From positions 1 to 26,169 of the forward strand of contig DXIP01000010.1 in NCBI GenBank assembly GCA_019112825.1: a DNA stretch of 26,169 bases. The letters are read 5' to 3'. Shown here in pieces: positions 6,681 through 15,623 of the stretch (position 1 is its first letter; each line of letters starts with the position of its first letter). Under the pieces are notes generated by a model that had not been told where the DNA came from, searched no databases, and was given only the letters and a program-made list of their open reading frames with translations. The position numbers and the translations under genes are program-made. The DNA comes from Alistipes excrementigallinarum (lineage in GTDB: Bacteria > Bacteroidota > Bacteroidia > Bacteroidales > Rikenellaceae).

Positions 6681-6710
6681 TTGACCGGCCGGCAAAATCC
6701 GCTATCTTTG
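6681..6710 (+). promoter_or_regulatory. Promoter of mutS
   Basis: -33 TTG (6681-6683), 19-base spacer, -7 TATCTTTG (6703-6710), exact consensus. The start would be near 6717. The rest of the 189-base gap after the glycosylase gene (6535-6680) shows nothing I can support. Confidence 0.75.
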
Positions 6711-6738
6711 TAGGAACTATTTTTTGAAGAAAAAGACC

Positions 6739-9432
6739 GTGGCAAAGAGCGAAAAAACGAAGGCCGACAACAAGCAATATGTCGAAACCCCGCTGATGAA
6801 GCAATACTACTCCATCAAGGCGGTGCACCCCGATGCAATCCTGCTGTTCCGCGTGGGTGACTTCTACGAAACCTTCGGCGAGGATGCAATCCGTGCCAGC
6901 GGCATTCTGGGCATCACCCTCACGCGGCGGGCCAACGGCGCGGCGTCGTATGTCGAGCTGGCCGGCTTCCCCTACCACGCCATCGACACCTACCTGCCCA
7001 AGCTAGTGCGTGCGGGCGAGCGCGTCGCCATCTGCGAACAGCTGGAGGACCCAAAACTGGTCAAGGGGCTGGTCAAGCGCGGTGTCATCGAGCTGGTGAC
7101 CCCCGGCGTGGTTCTCGAGGAGAACATCCTCTCGAACAAGGAGAACATCTATCTGGCCTCCATCTATTTCGGCCGCCAGTCGACCGGCGTCGCCTTCCTC
7201 GACATCTCGACCGGCGAGTTCTACGTTTCGGAGGGAAGCGATTCGTACGTCGACAAGCTGCTCTCGAACTTTGCCCCGAAAGAGATTATCTACCAGCGCG
7301 GTTGCGAGGAGCACTTCACGCAGGCCTTCGGGTCGAAGTACTATACCTACCGCCTCGACGAGTGGGTCTTTTCGGAGGAGGTGAACCGCGAAAAGCTCTG
7401 CCGCCAGTTTGGCACCCAGTCGCTCAAGGGCTTCGGCGTGGAGCACTTCACCACGGGTATTTCGGCGGCGGGAGCCATCCTCCACTACCTCGAATTCACC
7501 GAGCACAAGAACATCGGCCACATCACCTCCATCGCCCGCATCGACCAGAACGACTACGTCTGGATTGACAAGTTCACCATCCGCAACCTGGAGCTCTTCT
7601 CGACCAACGGCGCCGCGGGCCGCAAGAACGGCTTTGCCGACGTCATCGACCGGACGCTGACCCCCATGGGCGGCCGTCTGCTCAAGCGGTGGGTGGCCAT
7701 GCCCATCAAGGAGCCGGCGCGCATCAACGAGCGGCTCGACATCGTGGAGCTGCTCACGCGCGAAGGGGAGTTCGCCGAGGCGCTCCGCGAGCAGCTGGAG
7801 GCCGTGGGCGACCTCGAGCGCATCGGTTCGCGCATCGCCGCCGCGCGCATCACCCCGCGCGAGCTGGTGCAGCTCAAGAATTCGCTCTCGGCGGTCGAGA
7901 CGCTCAAGGTGCTGCTGCAGTCGACCGATGCCGACCGGCTCCACCAGCTTGCCGAGCGCATCGACCCCCTCACGGAGGTGCGCGACCGTCTGGCGCACGA
8001 CATCTACCCCGACCCGCAGAACAACCAGATTCAGAAGGGGGGCGTCATCGCCGACGGGGTCGACGCCGAGCTGGACGACCTGCGCCGCATCGCACTCCAC
8101 GGCAAGGACTACCTCAATCGCATCCAGCAGCGCGAGAGCGAGGCAACGGACATTCCGTCCCTCAAAATCAGCTACAACAACGTCTTCGGCTACTATATCG
8201 AGGTGCGCAACACCTATAAGGACAAGGTTCCCCCGACGTGGATTCGCAAGCAGACGCTCACCAGCGCCGAGCGCTACATCACCGAGGAGCTCAAGGAGTA
8301 CGAGGAGAAGATTCTGGGGGCCGAGGAGCGCATGCTTGTCATCGAGCAGCGCATCTACTCCGAAATCGTTGCCTATGTGGCCCGTACGCTGACCCAGCTG
8401 CAGCGCAATGCAGCCACCATCGCCGGCATCGACTGCCTGCAGTCCTTTGCGCGCATCGCCTGCGAGCGTCACTACGTGCGTCCGGTATTGGACGAGGGGC
8501 GCCGCATCGACATCCGCCAGGGGCGCCACCCGGTCATCGAGACGCTGATGCCCGTCGGCGAGCAGTATGTCCCCAACGACGTGATGCTCGACGACAAGGA
8601 GCAGCAGATAATGATGATTACGGGTCCCAACATGTCGGGTAAGTCGGCGCTGCTGCGCCAGACGGCGCTCATCGTGCTGATGGCCCAGATGGGCTCGTTC
8701 GTCCCGGCCGAGTCGGCCCATATCGGCATCGTCGACAAGATTTTCACGCGCGTCGGCGCCTCGGACAACATCTCGCAGGGCGAGTCGACCTTCATGGTCG
8801 AGATGCTCGAGTCGGCCAGCATCCTGAACAACATCTCGGACCGCAGTCTGGTGTTGCTCGACGAAATCGGCCGCGGTACGAGCACCTACGACGGAATTTC
8901 GATTGCGTGGGCCATGGTCGAATACCTCCACAACCACCCTACGGCCCGCGCCAAGACGCTCTTCGCCACCCACTACCACGAGCTCAACGAGATGGAGCAG
9001 ATGTGCCCGCGGGTGAAGAACTACCACGTGGCGGTCAAGGAGATGGGCAATACAATCGTCTTTCTGCGCAAGCTCGAGCGGGGCGGCACCGAGCACTCGT
9101 TCGGTATCCATGTGGCCCGCATGGCAGGCATGCCCCTCTCGGTCGTCGCCCGCGCCGAGGAGATTCTGCGCAACCTCGAACTGGTCTACGGCAACAACGA
9201 AATTGTTCCCAGCCGCAGCCTCAAGGAGCGGGGGCGCAAGGCCTCGGCACACGCCGTGCGCGAGGCGGCCGAGAGCCTTTCGCCGCAGAACATGCAGCTC
9301 TCGATGTTCCAGCTCGACGACCCGGTGCTGGTGCAGATTCGCGACCAAATCAAGGGGTTGGACATCAATTCGCTGACGCCCATCGAGGCGCTGAACAAGC
9401 TCAATGAAATCAAGAAGATAACGGGTCTTTGA
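6739..9432 (+). CDS. mutS: DNA mismatch repair protein MutS
   Basis: Recognises base mismatches and small loops in newly copied DNA and, as a dimer with ATP, recruits MutL. All domains are present: mismatch-recognition domain with the Phe-x-Glu wedge in DFYETFG, connector, lever and clamp, then the ATPase with Walker A GPNMSGKS (about 629-636), Walker B LVLLDEIGRGTSTYDG, and FATHYHEL. Length is about 897 residues, normal for MutS1. There is no ATG start. I use the GTG at 6739 (protein begins M-AKSEKTK) because the promoter puts the transcript start near 6717, leaving about 22 bases of purine-rich leader. A TTG at 6724 in the same frame would add five residues and is the alternative. It has its own promoter and terminator. 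Confidence 0.96.
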   Translation: MAKSEKTKADNKQYVETPLMKQYYSIKAVHPDAILLFRVGDFYETFGEDAIRASGILGITLTRRANGAASYVELAGFPYHAIDTYLPKLVRAGERVAICEQLEDPKLVKGLVKRGVIELVTPGVVLEENILSNKENIYLASIYFGRQSTGVAFLDISTGEFYVSEGSDSYVDKLLSNFAPKEIIYQRGCEEHFTQAFGSKYYTYRLDEWVFSEEVNREKLCRQFGTQSLKGFGVEHFTTGISAAGAILHYLEFTEHKNIGHITSIARIDQNDYVWIDKFTIRNLELFSTNGAAGRKNGFADVIDRTLTPMGGRLLKRWVAMPIKEPARINERLDIVELLTREGEFAEALREQLEAVGDLERIGSRIAAARITPRELVQLKNSLSAVETLKVLLQSTDADRLHQLAERIDPLTEVRDRLAHDIYPDPQNNQIQKGGVIADGVDAELDDLRRIALHGKDYLNRIQQRESEATDIPSLKISYNNVFGYYIEVRNTYKDKVPPTWIRKQTLTSAERYITEELKEYEEKILGAEERMLVIEQRIYSEIVAYVARTLTQLQRNAATIAGIDCLQSFARIACERHYVRPVLDEGRRIDIRQGRHPVIETLMPVGEQYVPNDVMLDDKEQQIMMITGPNMSGKSALLRQTALIVLMAQMGSFVPAESAHIGIVDKIFTRVGASDNISQGESTFMVEMLESASILNNISDRSLVLLDEIGRGTSTYDGISIAWAMVEYLHNHPTARAKTLFATHYHELNEMEQMCPRVKNYHVAVKEMGNTIVFLRKLERGGTEHSFGIHVARMAGMPLSVVARAEEILRNLELVYGNNEIVPSRSLKERGRKASAHAVREAAESLSPQNMQLSMFQLDDPVLVQIRDQIKGLDINSLTPIEALNKLNEIKKITGL

Positions 9433-9475
9433 CGCTCGTTGTCAGTGGGTTGCCTTTGGTGCAATGCAAAAGGAG

Positions 9476-9513
9476 AGGAGTCCGGCCTGTTTGGCTGGGC
9501 TCCTTTCTTTTTT
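9476..9513 (+). terminator. Terminator of mutS
   Basis: AGGAGTCCGGCC (9476-9487) pairs over 12 positions, two of them G-U, with GGCTGGGCTCCT (9493-9504), leaving a 5-base loop. It is followed by TTCTTTTTT. It begins 43 bases past the mutS stop. Confidence 0.85.
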
Positions 9514-9758
9514 GAAGAATGGCATCTGGCGGCCTACGCGACGTCGGGCCTGCGCCTTGCGGCTTTGTGGGGGCTGTTTTGCGCCTTGCGGTTTTGCAGG
9601 GGGGGGTATCCCGATGCTTCGGGGGCTCCGACGTTTCGGTACCCTGGCTTCCTGATATTCCGAGTTCCCGGTTTAGCGGAAATCCCGTTGCACTTCGGTG
9701 CTCCGGTGCTCCGGCGTTCCGCTTCCCGGCTCTTCAGCCCGCGGCCCCTGTTATCTCC
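9514..9758. other. GC-rich intergenic stretch between convergent genes
   Basis: Lies between mutS and msrBA, which converge. It holds short imperfect repeats (GCGCCTTGCGG twice; CTTCGGTGCTCCGG followed by TGCTCCGGCGTTCCG) and a run of seven G at about 9600. Open frames overlap in all directions and resemble no family. I see no gene. Confidence 0.5.
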
Positions 9759-9776
9759 CCTCCGGTACCCCGGAGG
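9759..9776 (-). terminator. GC hairpin directly after msrBA, no T-tract
   Basis: CCTCCGG-TACC-CCGGAGG is a perfect 7-bp stem two bases past the msrBA stop. No T-run follows on the minus strand, so it may be a 3' stabiliser or a weak terminator for the hut transcript. Confidence 0.4.
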
Positions 9777-9778
9777 CC

Positions 9779-10687
9779 TCAGAACCGCCGTACGCGGCTG
9801 TGGCAATAGGGCTGCTGCCCCTTGCGCTCGTAGTAGTTCTGGTGATAGGCCTCGGCCGGCCAGAAGTGCGATGCCGGGGTGATGCGCGTCACCACGTCGT
9901 ACCCCTTTGCGCGCAACTCGCCGATGAGCCGCTCGCCCACTTCACGCTGTTCGGGCGTCGTGTAGAAGAGCTCCGAGCGGTACTGGTCGCCGATATCGGG
10001 ACCCTGGCCGTCGGCCTGCGTCGGGTCGTGGATTTCGAAGAAGAGGCGCGCCAGCGTCTCGTAGCTCACCTGTGCAGGGTCGAAGCGGATGCGTACCGCC
10101 TCGGCATGGCCCGTCGTGTGGCTGCAGACCTCCTCATAGGTGGGGTTCTCGGTGTGGCCTCCCGTATAGCCCGCCTCGATGGAGCGAACGCCCGGCACGC
10201 GCGAGAACATGTACTCGACGCCCCAGAAGCAGCCGCCGGCAAAGATGGCCGTCTGTTCGTGCTGCTCGGCTGACTTCGGTTCGAAGGTGAGCGATATGGA
10301 GTTGACGCAATGCCTTAGGTTCTTGGGCGTAAATCCCTCTCCGGCAAATACATGTCCCAGGTGCGCGCCGCAGCGGGCGCAGAGAATTTCGGTCCTCCGT
10401 CCGTCGGCGTCGCGTTGGCGGCGGATGGCTCCGGGCAGCTCGTCGTCGAAGCTGGGCCAGCCGCAGCCGGCGTCGAACTTGTCCTCCGAGCGGTAGAGCG
10501 CGGCACCGCACTGGCGGCAGCGGTAGGTGCCCTCCTCGTCGAAATCGTAGTAACGGCCCGAGAAGGGGGCTTCGGTCCCCTTCCCGATGATGACCCGCCG
10601 CTCCTCGGCTGTGAGCGGGGCGGGCTTTTGTGCGGTTGCGGTCATGGCGGTAAGCAACAGGCTTGTGATGAGTGCAAAACGGGTCAT
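9779..10687 (-). CDS. Secreted bifunctional methionine sulfoxide reductase, MsrB-MsrA fusion
   Basis: Repairs oxidised methionine in proteins; the two domains reduce the R and S sulfoxides. A signal peptide (MTRFALITSLLLTAMTATAQ, cleavage near 20) sends it out of the cytoplasm. The MsrB domain comes first (about 25-135), with zinc ligands CRQC (57-60) and CARC (103-106), CGWPSF (75-80), and the catalytic Cys127 in RHCVNS. The MsrA domain (about 145-295) has the catalytic Cys153 in GGCFWG and the DQYRSELFYTT motif. The order MsrB-MsrA is the reverse of the MsrA-MsrB fusion of Neisseria. The start is 22 bases past the hutI stop with no promoter between, so it is probably the last gene of the hut operon. 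Whether export is to the periplasm or surface is not visible; no lipobox cysteine is seen. Confidence 0.93.
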   Translation of the reverse strand: MTRFALITSLLLTAMTATAQKPAPLTAEERRVIIGKGTEAPFSGRYYDFDEEGTYRCRQCGAALYRSEDKFDAGCGWPSFDDELPGAIRRQRDADGRRTEILCARCGAHLGHVFAGEGFTPKNLRHCVNSISLTFEPKSAEQHEQTAIFAGGCFWGVEYMFSRVPGVRSIEAGYTGGHTENPTYEEVCSHTTGHAEAVRIRFDPAQVSYETLARLFFEIHDPTQADGQGPDIGDQYRSELFYTTPEQREVGERLIGELRAKGYDVVTRITPASHFWPAEAYHQNYYERKGQQPYCHSRVRRF

Positions 10688-10709
10688 GTCGTAACGGCTG
10701 TGGCAAAAA

Positions 10710-11948
10710 CTACGCCACTATTTCCTTGCCGCGCAGGAAGACGCGGCTGACGAGCGGCGTGGTGTAGGCATAGGGGAAGAAGGCGACCGAAGGCATGGGA
10801 GGCGTGAGGAAGAAGTTGGCCAGCTTGCCCACGGTGATGGAGCCTGCGTCGCGGCTCAGCCCCATGGCATAGGCGCCGTTGAGCGTCGCGGCGTTGATGG
10901 CCTCGGCCGGTGTCATCCTCATGCGAATGGTGGCCAGCGAGAGGACCATCTTCATGTTGCCCGAGGGGGTCGAGCCGGGGTTGTAGTCCGAAGCCAGCGC
11001 GACACCCAGACCTGCGCGGAGCATCTCGCGGGCGGGCGGATAGCTCATCCCGAGGAAGAAGGCGGCGCCGGGGAGCATCGTGGGCATCGTGCGGCTGCCG
11101 CGCAGCGCCTCGATTTCGGCCTCGCCCATCCGTTCGAGGTGGTCCACCGAGAGCGCGCCGTGGGCCACGCCCACCTGCACGCCGCCCGAGACGGCCAGCT
11201 CGTTGGCATGAATCTTCGGCACAAGTCCGTAGCGGGCGGCCGTTTCGAGGATGCGGGCCGTCTCCTCGACCGTGAAGAAGCCCTGGTCGCAGAAGACATC
11301 GACATACTCGGCCAGCCCCTCGCGGGCCACGGCCGGGAGCATTTCGCGGCAGATGAGGTCTACGTACTCTGCCTGGCGCCCGACGTAGGCGCGCCCAACG
11401 GCGTGCGCCCCGAGGAAGGTGGCGCGCACCTCGAGCGGTGCCGTCTGGCGGATGCGGCGGATGACGCGCAGCATCTTCAGCTCGTCCTCGGTCGTGAGGC
11501 CGTAGCCGCTCTTGATTTCCACGGCGCCGGTGCCCATGCGGATGATTTCGCGGATGCGCTCCATCGCCTGGCGGTAGAGCTCCTCCTCGGAGGTGGCGTG
11601 GAGCCGGTCGGCGGAGTTGAGAATACCCCCGCCGCGGCGCGCTATCTCTTCGTAGCTCAGGCCGTTGATTTTGTCGAGGAACTCCTGCTCGCGGCTGCCG
11701 GCATAGACCAGATGGGTGTGCGAGTCGCAGAACGACGGGAAGAGCATCCCCCCGGCGGCATCCACCACCTCTGCGGCGTCGGGACACCCCTCGGCCATCG
11801 ACCCGAAGGCGGCGATGCGCCCCTCCTCGGCCAGCAGCCAGGCGGCATCGAGCGTCTCCAAACGTCCCATCTGCTCGCCACACAGACGTTCGATGCCTTC
11901 CGGCTGGATTCCGACAATCGTTCCGATGTTCTTAATCAGCAGTCTCAT
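10710..11948 (-). CDS. hutI: Imidazolonepropionase
   Basis: Third step of histidine breakdown: hydrolyses 4-imidazolone-5-propionate to N-formimino-L-glutamate in the cytoplasm. The 412-residue length is normal for this amidohydrolase. Metal-site motifs seen are the HxH in CDSHTHLVYAGSR (about 74-86), the KIHANEL histidine, the VDHLE histidine and the aspartate in ASDYNPGS. EIKSGYG and GAHAVG are also typical. The start codon has one of the few Shine-Dalgarno-like leaders in the window (AAAGGA, six bases before ATG). It follows hutH by 34 bases. Confidence 0.96.
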   Translation of the reverse strand: MRLLIKNIGTIVGIQPEGIERLCGEQMGRLETLDAAWLLAEEGRIAAFGSMAEGCPDAAEVVDAAGGMLFPSFCDSHTHLVYAGSREQEFLDKINGLSYEEIARRGGGILNSADRLHATSEEELYRQAMERIREIIRMGTGAVEIKSGYGLTTEDELKMLRVIRRIRQTAPLEVRATFLGAHAVGRAYVGRQAEYVDLICREMLPAVAREGLAEYVDVFCDQGFFTVEETARILETAARYGLVPKIHANELAVSGGVQVGVAHGALSVDHLERMGEAEIEALRGSRTMPTMLPGAAFFLGMSYPPAREMLRAGLGVALASDYNPGSTPSGNMKMVLSLATIRMRMTPAEAINAATLNGAYAMGLSRDAGSITVGKLANFFLTPPMPSVAFFPYAYTTPLVSRVFLRGKEIVA

Positions 11949-11982
11949 GATGCGTCCTTTGTTTTGCGGATGCTGACGACGG

Positions 11983-13476
11983 CTACTCCCCCACCTGCTC
12001 GGTGCGCAGGAAGCGGACCGAGGCGTCGATGAGCGGATACATCACGCGGTCGATGTCGACGAAAGGCACCACGCGGCGGTAGTCGGCGAAGATGCGTTCG
12101 ATGCGCTCCGTCGAGCGGGCCGGGCGGCGGAACTCAAGCGCCTGGGCGGCGTTGAAGAGCTCGATGGCCAGCACGCGTTCCGTGTTGTTGACCACGCGGT
12201 AGAGCTTCGTGGCGGCGTTCGAACCCATGCTCACATGGTCCTCCTGACCCTGCGACGAGGGAATCGAGTCGACCGATGCCGGCATGCAGAGCCCCTTCGA
12301 CTGGCTGACAATCGAGGCGGCCGTGTACTGCGGAATCATGAAACCGCTGTTGAGTCCCGGCTTGGCGACCAGGAAGTTGGGCAGGCCGCGCTGGCCCGAA
12401 ATCAGCTTGTAGATGCGGCGCTCCGAGATGTTGCCCAGCTCGGCCACGGCGATGGCCAGGAAGTCCATGGCCAGCGCGATGGGCTGCCCGTGGAAGTTGC
12501 CGGCCGAGACGACCATGTCCTCGTCGGGGAAAATCGTCGGGTTGTCGGTCGTGCTGTTGATTTCGGTCGTGATGACGCTCTCGACATAGTCGATGGTATC
12601 CTTCGAGGCTCCGTGCACCTGCGGGATGCAGCGGAACGAGTAGGGGTCCTGGACATGCTGCTTGGGGCGGGCCAGCAGTTCGCTGCCCTCGAGCAGGCGG
12701 CGGAACGCACGTGCCGTGGTGAGCTGACCCTTGTGGCCGCGCACCAGGTGCACCTCGTCGCAGAAGGGTTCGATGCGGCCGTCGAAGGCGTCGAGCGACA
12801 TGGCGCCGATGCGGTCGGCCCAGGCGCTCAGCCGCTGCGCCTGCATGACGGCCCAGACGCCGTAGGCGCTCATGAACTGCGTGCCGTTGAGCAGCGCGAG
12901 GCCCTCCTTCGACTGCAGCTCGATGGGAGCCCATCCCTTTTCGGCCAGCACCTCGGCAGCGGGGCGCACGCGTCCCTCGTACTCCACCTCGCCCAGTCCG
13001 ATGAGCGGCAGCGACATGTGGGCCAGCGGCGCCAGGTCGCCCGACGCTCCGAGCGAGCCCTGCTGGTAGACCACCGGCAGGATGTCGGCGTTGAAGAAGT
13101 CGATGAGCCGCTCGACCGTCGCCAGCTGAACGCCCGAATGGCCGTAGGAGAGCGACTGCACCTTGAGCAGCAGCATCAGCCGCACAATCTCCGAGGGGAC
13201 GCGCTCGCCCGTACCGCAGGCGTGCGACATCATGAGGTTCTTCTGCAGCTGGGCCAGGTCATCGTGCCCCACCGAGATGTTGCAGAGCGAGCCGAAGCCC
13301 GTCGTGATGCCGTAGATGGGGCGTTCGGGGTGCTCCATCTTGCGGTCGAGGTACTCGCGGCAGCGGACGATGCGGCGCTTGGCGTCGTCGCTCAGTGCAA
13401 GGGTGATGTGACGGTCGAGAATTTCGCGGACGCGGCCAATCGAGAGGTGCTCCGCCGAGATATGGTGAATTTCCAT
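11983..13476 (-). CDS. hutH: Histidine ammonia-lyase
   Basis: First step of histidine breakdown: removes ammonia from L-histidine to give urocanate. The 497 residues match the family length. The self-made MIO cofactor comes from Ala144-Ser145-Gly146 in GSLGASGDLAPLAH; Tyr55 of YGITTGFG is the conserved catalytic tyrosine. The C-terminal half carries SSQGQEDHVSMG. I start at the ATG at 13476 (MEIHHISAEH). The same frame stays open upstream through hutU to 14487, but that part is a shadow frame of hutU and reads as low-complexity Arg/Gly/His. A 119-base gap with a strong hairpin separates it from hutU. Confidence 0.97.
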   Translation of the reverse strand: MEIHHISAEHLSIGRVREILDRHITLALSDDAKRRIVRCREYLDRKMEHPERPIYGITTGFGSLCNISVGHDDLAQLQKNLMMSHACGTGERVPSEIVRLMLLLKVQSLSYGHSGVQLATVERLIDFFNADILPVVYQQGSLGASGDLAPLAHMSLPLIGLGEVEYEGRVRPAAEVLAEKGWAPIELQSKEGLALLNGTQFMSAYGVWAVMQAQRLSAWADRIGAMSLDAFDGRIEPFCDEVHLVRGHKGQLTTARAFRRLLEGSELLARPKQHVQDPYSFRCIPQVHGASKDTIDYVESVITTEINSTTDNPTIFPDEDMVVSAGNFHGQPIALAMDFLAIAVAELGNISERRIYKLISGQRGLPNFLVAKPGLNSGFMIPQYTAASIVSQSKGLCMPASVDSIPSSQGQEDHVSMGSNAATKLYRVVNNTERVLAIELFNAAQALEFRRPARSTERIERIFADYRRVVPFVDIDRVMYPLIDASVRFLRTEQVGE

Positions 13477-13529
13477 GTGAAGATGATTCGTTTTTTGTGG
13501 TTGGTTGGTGGTGTTTGTTTCCCGGCTGC

Positions 13530-13562
13530 GGCCGGAGCGGAGGGAACTCCCCCGCCCCGGCC
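13530..13562 (-). promoter_or_regulatory. Strong hairpin between hutU and hutH
   Basis: The arms 13530-13545 and 13548-13562 form a stem of about 15 pairs with one single-base bulge. The only mismatched pair on the plus strand (A36/C56 within this hundred) becomes a G-U pair in the minus-strand RNA, the strand that is transcribed. No T-run follows. It could act as an RNA-processing or stability element that changes HutU:HutH output. Confidence 0.55.
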
Positions 13563-13595
13563 CTTGCCGAAGAATGTGATGCGCGCGGCGGAGGG

Positions 13596-15614
13596 TTACT
13601 CCTCCTTGAGCGCATTGCGGACGAGCTCCTCGTCGGCGATGTTGGGCATCGTGACCTGCAGGCCGGGCGTGCGCTCCATCTCGCGGCGGATGGCCGACAT
13701 GGCGCCCTCGTTGCGGGCCCAGCTGCGGCGGGCGATGCCGTTGTTGACATCCCAGAAGAGCATCTCGCGGATGTGGCGCTCGGACTCCTCCGTACCGTCG
13801 ATGACCATGCCGAAGCCGCCGTTGATGACCTCGCCCCAGCCTACGCCGCCGCCGTTGTGGAGCGATACCCACGTGGCGCCGCGGAACGAGTCGCCGATGA
13901 CGTTCTGCACAGCCATGTCGGCCGTGCGCGACGAGCCGTCGTAGATGTTCGACGTTTCGCGGTAGGGCGAGTCGGTGCCCGAGACGTCGTGGTGGTCGCG
14001 GCCCAGTACGACGGGTGCCGAGAGGCGACCATCGGCGATGGCGCGGTTGAAGGCCAGCGCGATTTCGGTGCGTCCCTGGCAGTCGGCATAGAGGATGCGG
14101 GCCTGCGAGCCTACGACCAGCTTGTTGCGCCCCGCCTCGCGAATCCAGTGGATGTTGTCGTCGAGCTGCCCGGCAATCTCGGCGGGCGCCGTCCGGCGAA
14201 TATTCTCGAGCACCTCGGCCGCGATGCGGTCGGTTGTCTCGAGGTCCTCGGCCTTGCCCGAGGTGCAGACCCAGCGGAAGGGTCCGAAGCCGTAGTCGAA
14301 GAACATCGGGCCCATGATGTCCTGCACGTAGGAGGGATAGCGGAAGCGTCCGTTCTCGCCGTTGACCGCCGCGCCGGCGCGCGAAGCCTCCAGCAGGAAG
14401 GCGTTGCCGTAGTCGAAGAAGTACATGCCGCGGGCCGTCAGCTTGTTGATGGCGTCTACCTGGCGGCGCAGCGACTCCTGGACGCATTCGCGGAAGCGCA
14501 CGGGCTCCTCGACCATCATCTTGTTCGAGGCGTCGTAGCTCAGCCCCACGGGGTAGTAACCGCCCGCCCAGGGGTTGTGCAGCGAGGTCTGGTCCGAACC
14601 GAGGTCGACATTAACCTCCTCGGCGGCGAGGCGCTCCCAGAGGTCGACGACGTTGCCCACGTAGGCCAGTGAGACCACCTCGCGGTCGGCCACGGCGCGG
14701 CGGATGCGCGGCAGCAGCTCGTCGAGCGAGTCGTGCAGCTCGTCGACCCACCCCTGGTCGTAGCGCTTTTGCGCCGCCTTGGGGTTGATTTCGGCTACGA
14801 CCGAGACCACGCCCGAGATGTTGCCCGCCTTGGGCTGGGCACCCGACATGCCGCCCAGTCCCGACGAGACGAAGAGCATGCCGCGGGCATCCTTGCGCTC
14901 GGCGTTGAACCGCTTGCGGGCGGCGTTCATGATGGTGATGGTCGTGCCGTGGACGATGCCCTGCGGACCGATGTACATGTAGGAGCCGGCGGTCATCTGG
15001 CCGTACTGCGAGACGCCCAGCGCATTGAAGCGCTCCCAGTCGTCGGGCTTCGAGTAGTTGGGCACCACCATGCCGTTGGTCACAATCACGCGCGGAGCGT
15101 CGGGATGCGAGGGGAAGAGCCCCAGCGGGTGGCCCGAATACATGACCAGCGTCTGGTGGTCGGTCATCTCCGAGAGGTACTTCATCGTCAGGCGGTACTG
15201 CGCCCAGTTCTGGAAGACGGCGCCGTTGCCTCCGTAGGTAATCAGTTCGTGGGGGTGCTGCGCCACGGCCTTGTCCAGATTGTTCTGAATCATCATCATG
15301 ATGGCGGCCGCCTGACGGCAGCGGGCGGGATACTCGTCGATGGGACGGGCATACATCTCATAGCCGGGGCGCAGACGGTACATGTAGATGCGGCCGTACT
15401 TGCGCAGCTCCTCGGCAAACTCCCTGGCCAGCAGCGCATGGTGCTTCTCCGGGAAGTAACGCAGCGCGTTGCGGATGGCCAGCACGCGCTCTTCGGGCGT
15501 CAGAATCTCCTTGCGCTTCGGGGCGTGGTTGATTTGCTTGTCGTAGGGTTTCGGTGCGGGCAGCTTGTCGGGAATGCCGGCCCGGATGTCGTTCTGGAAT
15601 TCTTGCAGTGTCAT
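13596..15614 (-). CDS. hutU: Urocanate hydratase, long form
   Basis: Second step of histidine breakdown: converts urocanate to 4-imidazolone-5-propionate using a tightly bound NAD. Family motifs include YGGNGAVFQNWAQYRLTMKY, MTAGSYMYIGPQGIVHGT, SSGLGGMSGAQPKA (NAD-binding) and near the end SLHNGGGVGWGEVINGGFGM. At 672 residues it is over 100 longer than the roughly 555-residue enzyme of Pseudomonas or Bacillus, matching the longer form known from Bacteroidetes and eukaryotes. It starts nine bases past the ftcD stop, so the two are surely co-transcribed. Confidence 0.96.
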   Translation of the reverse strand: MTLQEFQNDIRAGIPDKLPAPKPYDKQINHAPKRKEILTPEERVLAIRNALRYFPEKHHALLAREFAEELRKYGRIYMYRLRPGYEMYARPIDEYPARCRQAAAIMMMIQNNLDKAVAQHPHELITYGGNGAVFQNWAQYRLTMKYLSEMTDHQTLVMYSGHPLGLFPSHPDAPRVIVTNGMVVPNYSKPDDWERFNALGVSQYGQMTAGSYMYIGPQGIVHGTTITIMNAARKRFNAERKDARGMLFVSSGLGGMSGAQPKAGNISGVVSVVAEINPKAAQKRYDQGWVDELHDSLDELLPRIRRAVADREVVSLAYVGNVVDLWERLAAEEVNVDLGSDQTSLHNPWAGGYYPVGLSYDASNKMMVEEPVRFRECVQESLRRQVDAINKLTARGMYFFDYGNAFLLEASRAGAAVNGENGRFRYPSYVQDIMGPMFFDYGFGPFRWVCTSGKAEDLETTDRIAAEVLENIRRTAPAEIAGQLDDNIHWIREAGRNKLVVGSQARILYADCQGRTEIALAFNRAIADGRLSAPVVLGRDHHDVSGTDSPYRETSNIYDGSSRTADMAVQNVIGDSFRGATWVSLHNGGGVGWGEVINGGFGMVIDGTEESERHIREMLFWDVNNGIARRSWARNEGAMSAIRREMERTPGLQVTMPNIADEELVRNALKEE

Positions 15615-15623
15615 ATCGTTCGG

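Noticed and set aside
7003..9348. A 781-codon open frame antisense to mutS, with similar long antisense frames opposite the helicase gene, hutU, ftcD and the TonB receptor
   Set aside because: Each lies opposite a well-recognised gene and comes from the low stop-codon frequency of GC-rich DNA. The peptides are rich in Arg, His, Val and Leu with no family motif.
13477..14487. An 834-residue fusion of HutH with an N-terminal extension of 337 residues
   Set aside because: The extension is a shadow frame of hutU and of the gap. HutH starts with MEIHHISAEH at 13476 and has the normal family length.
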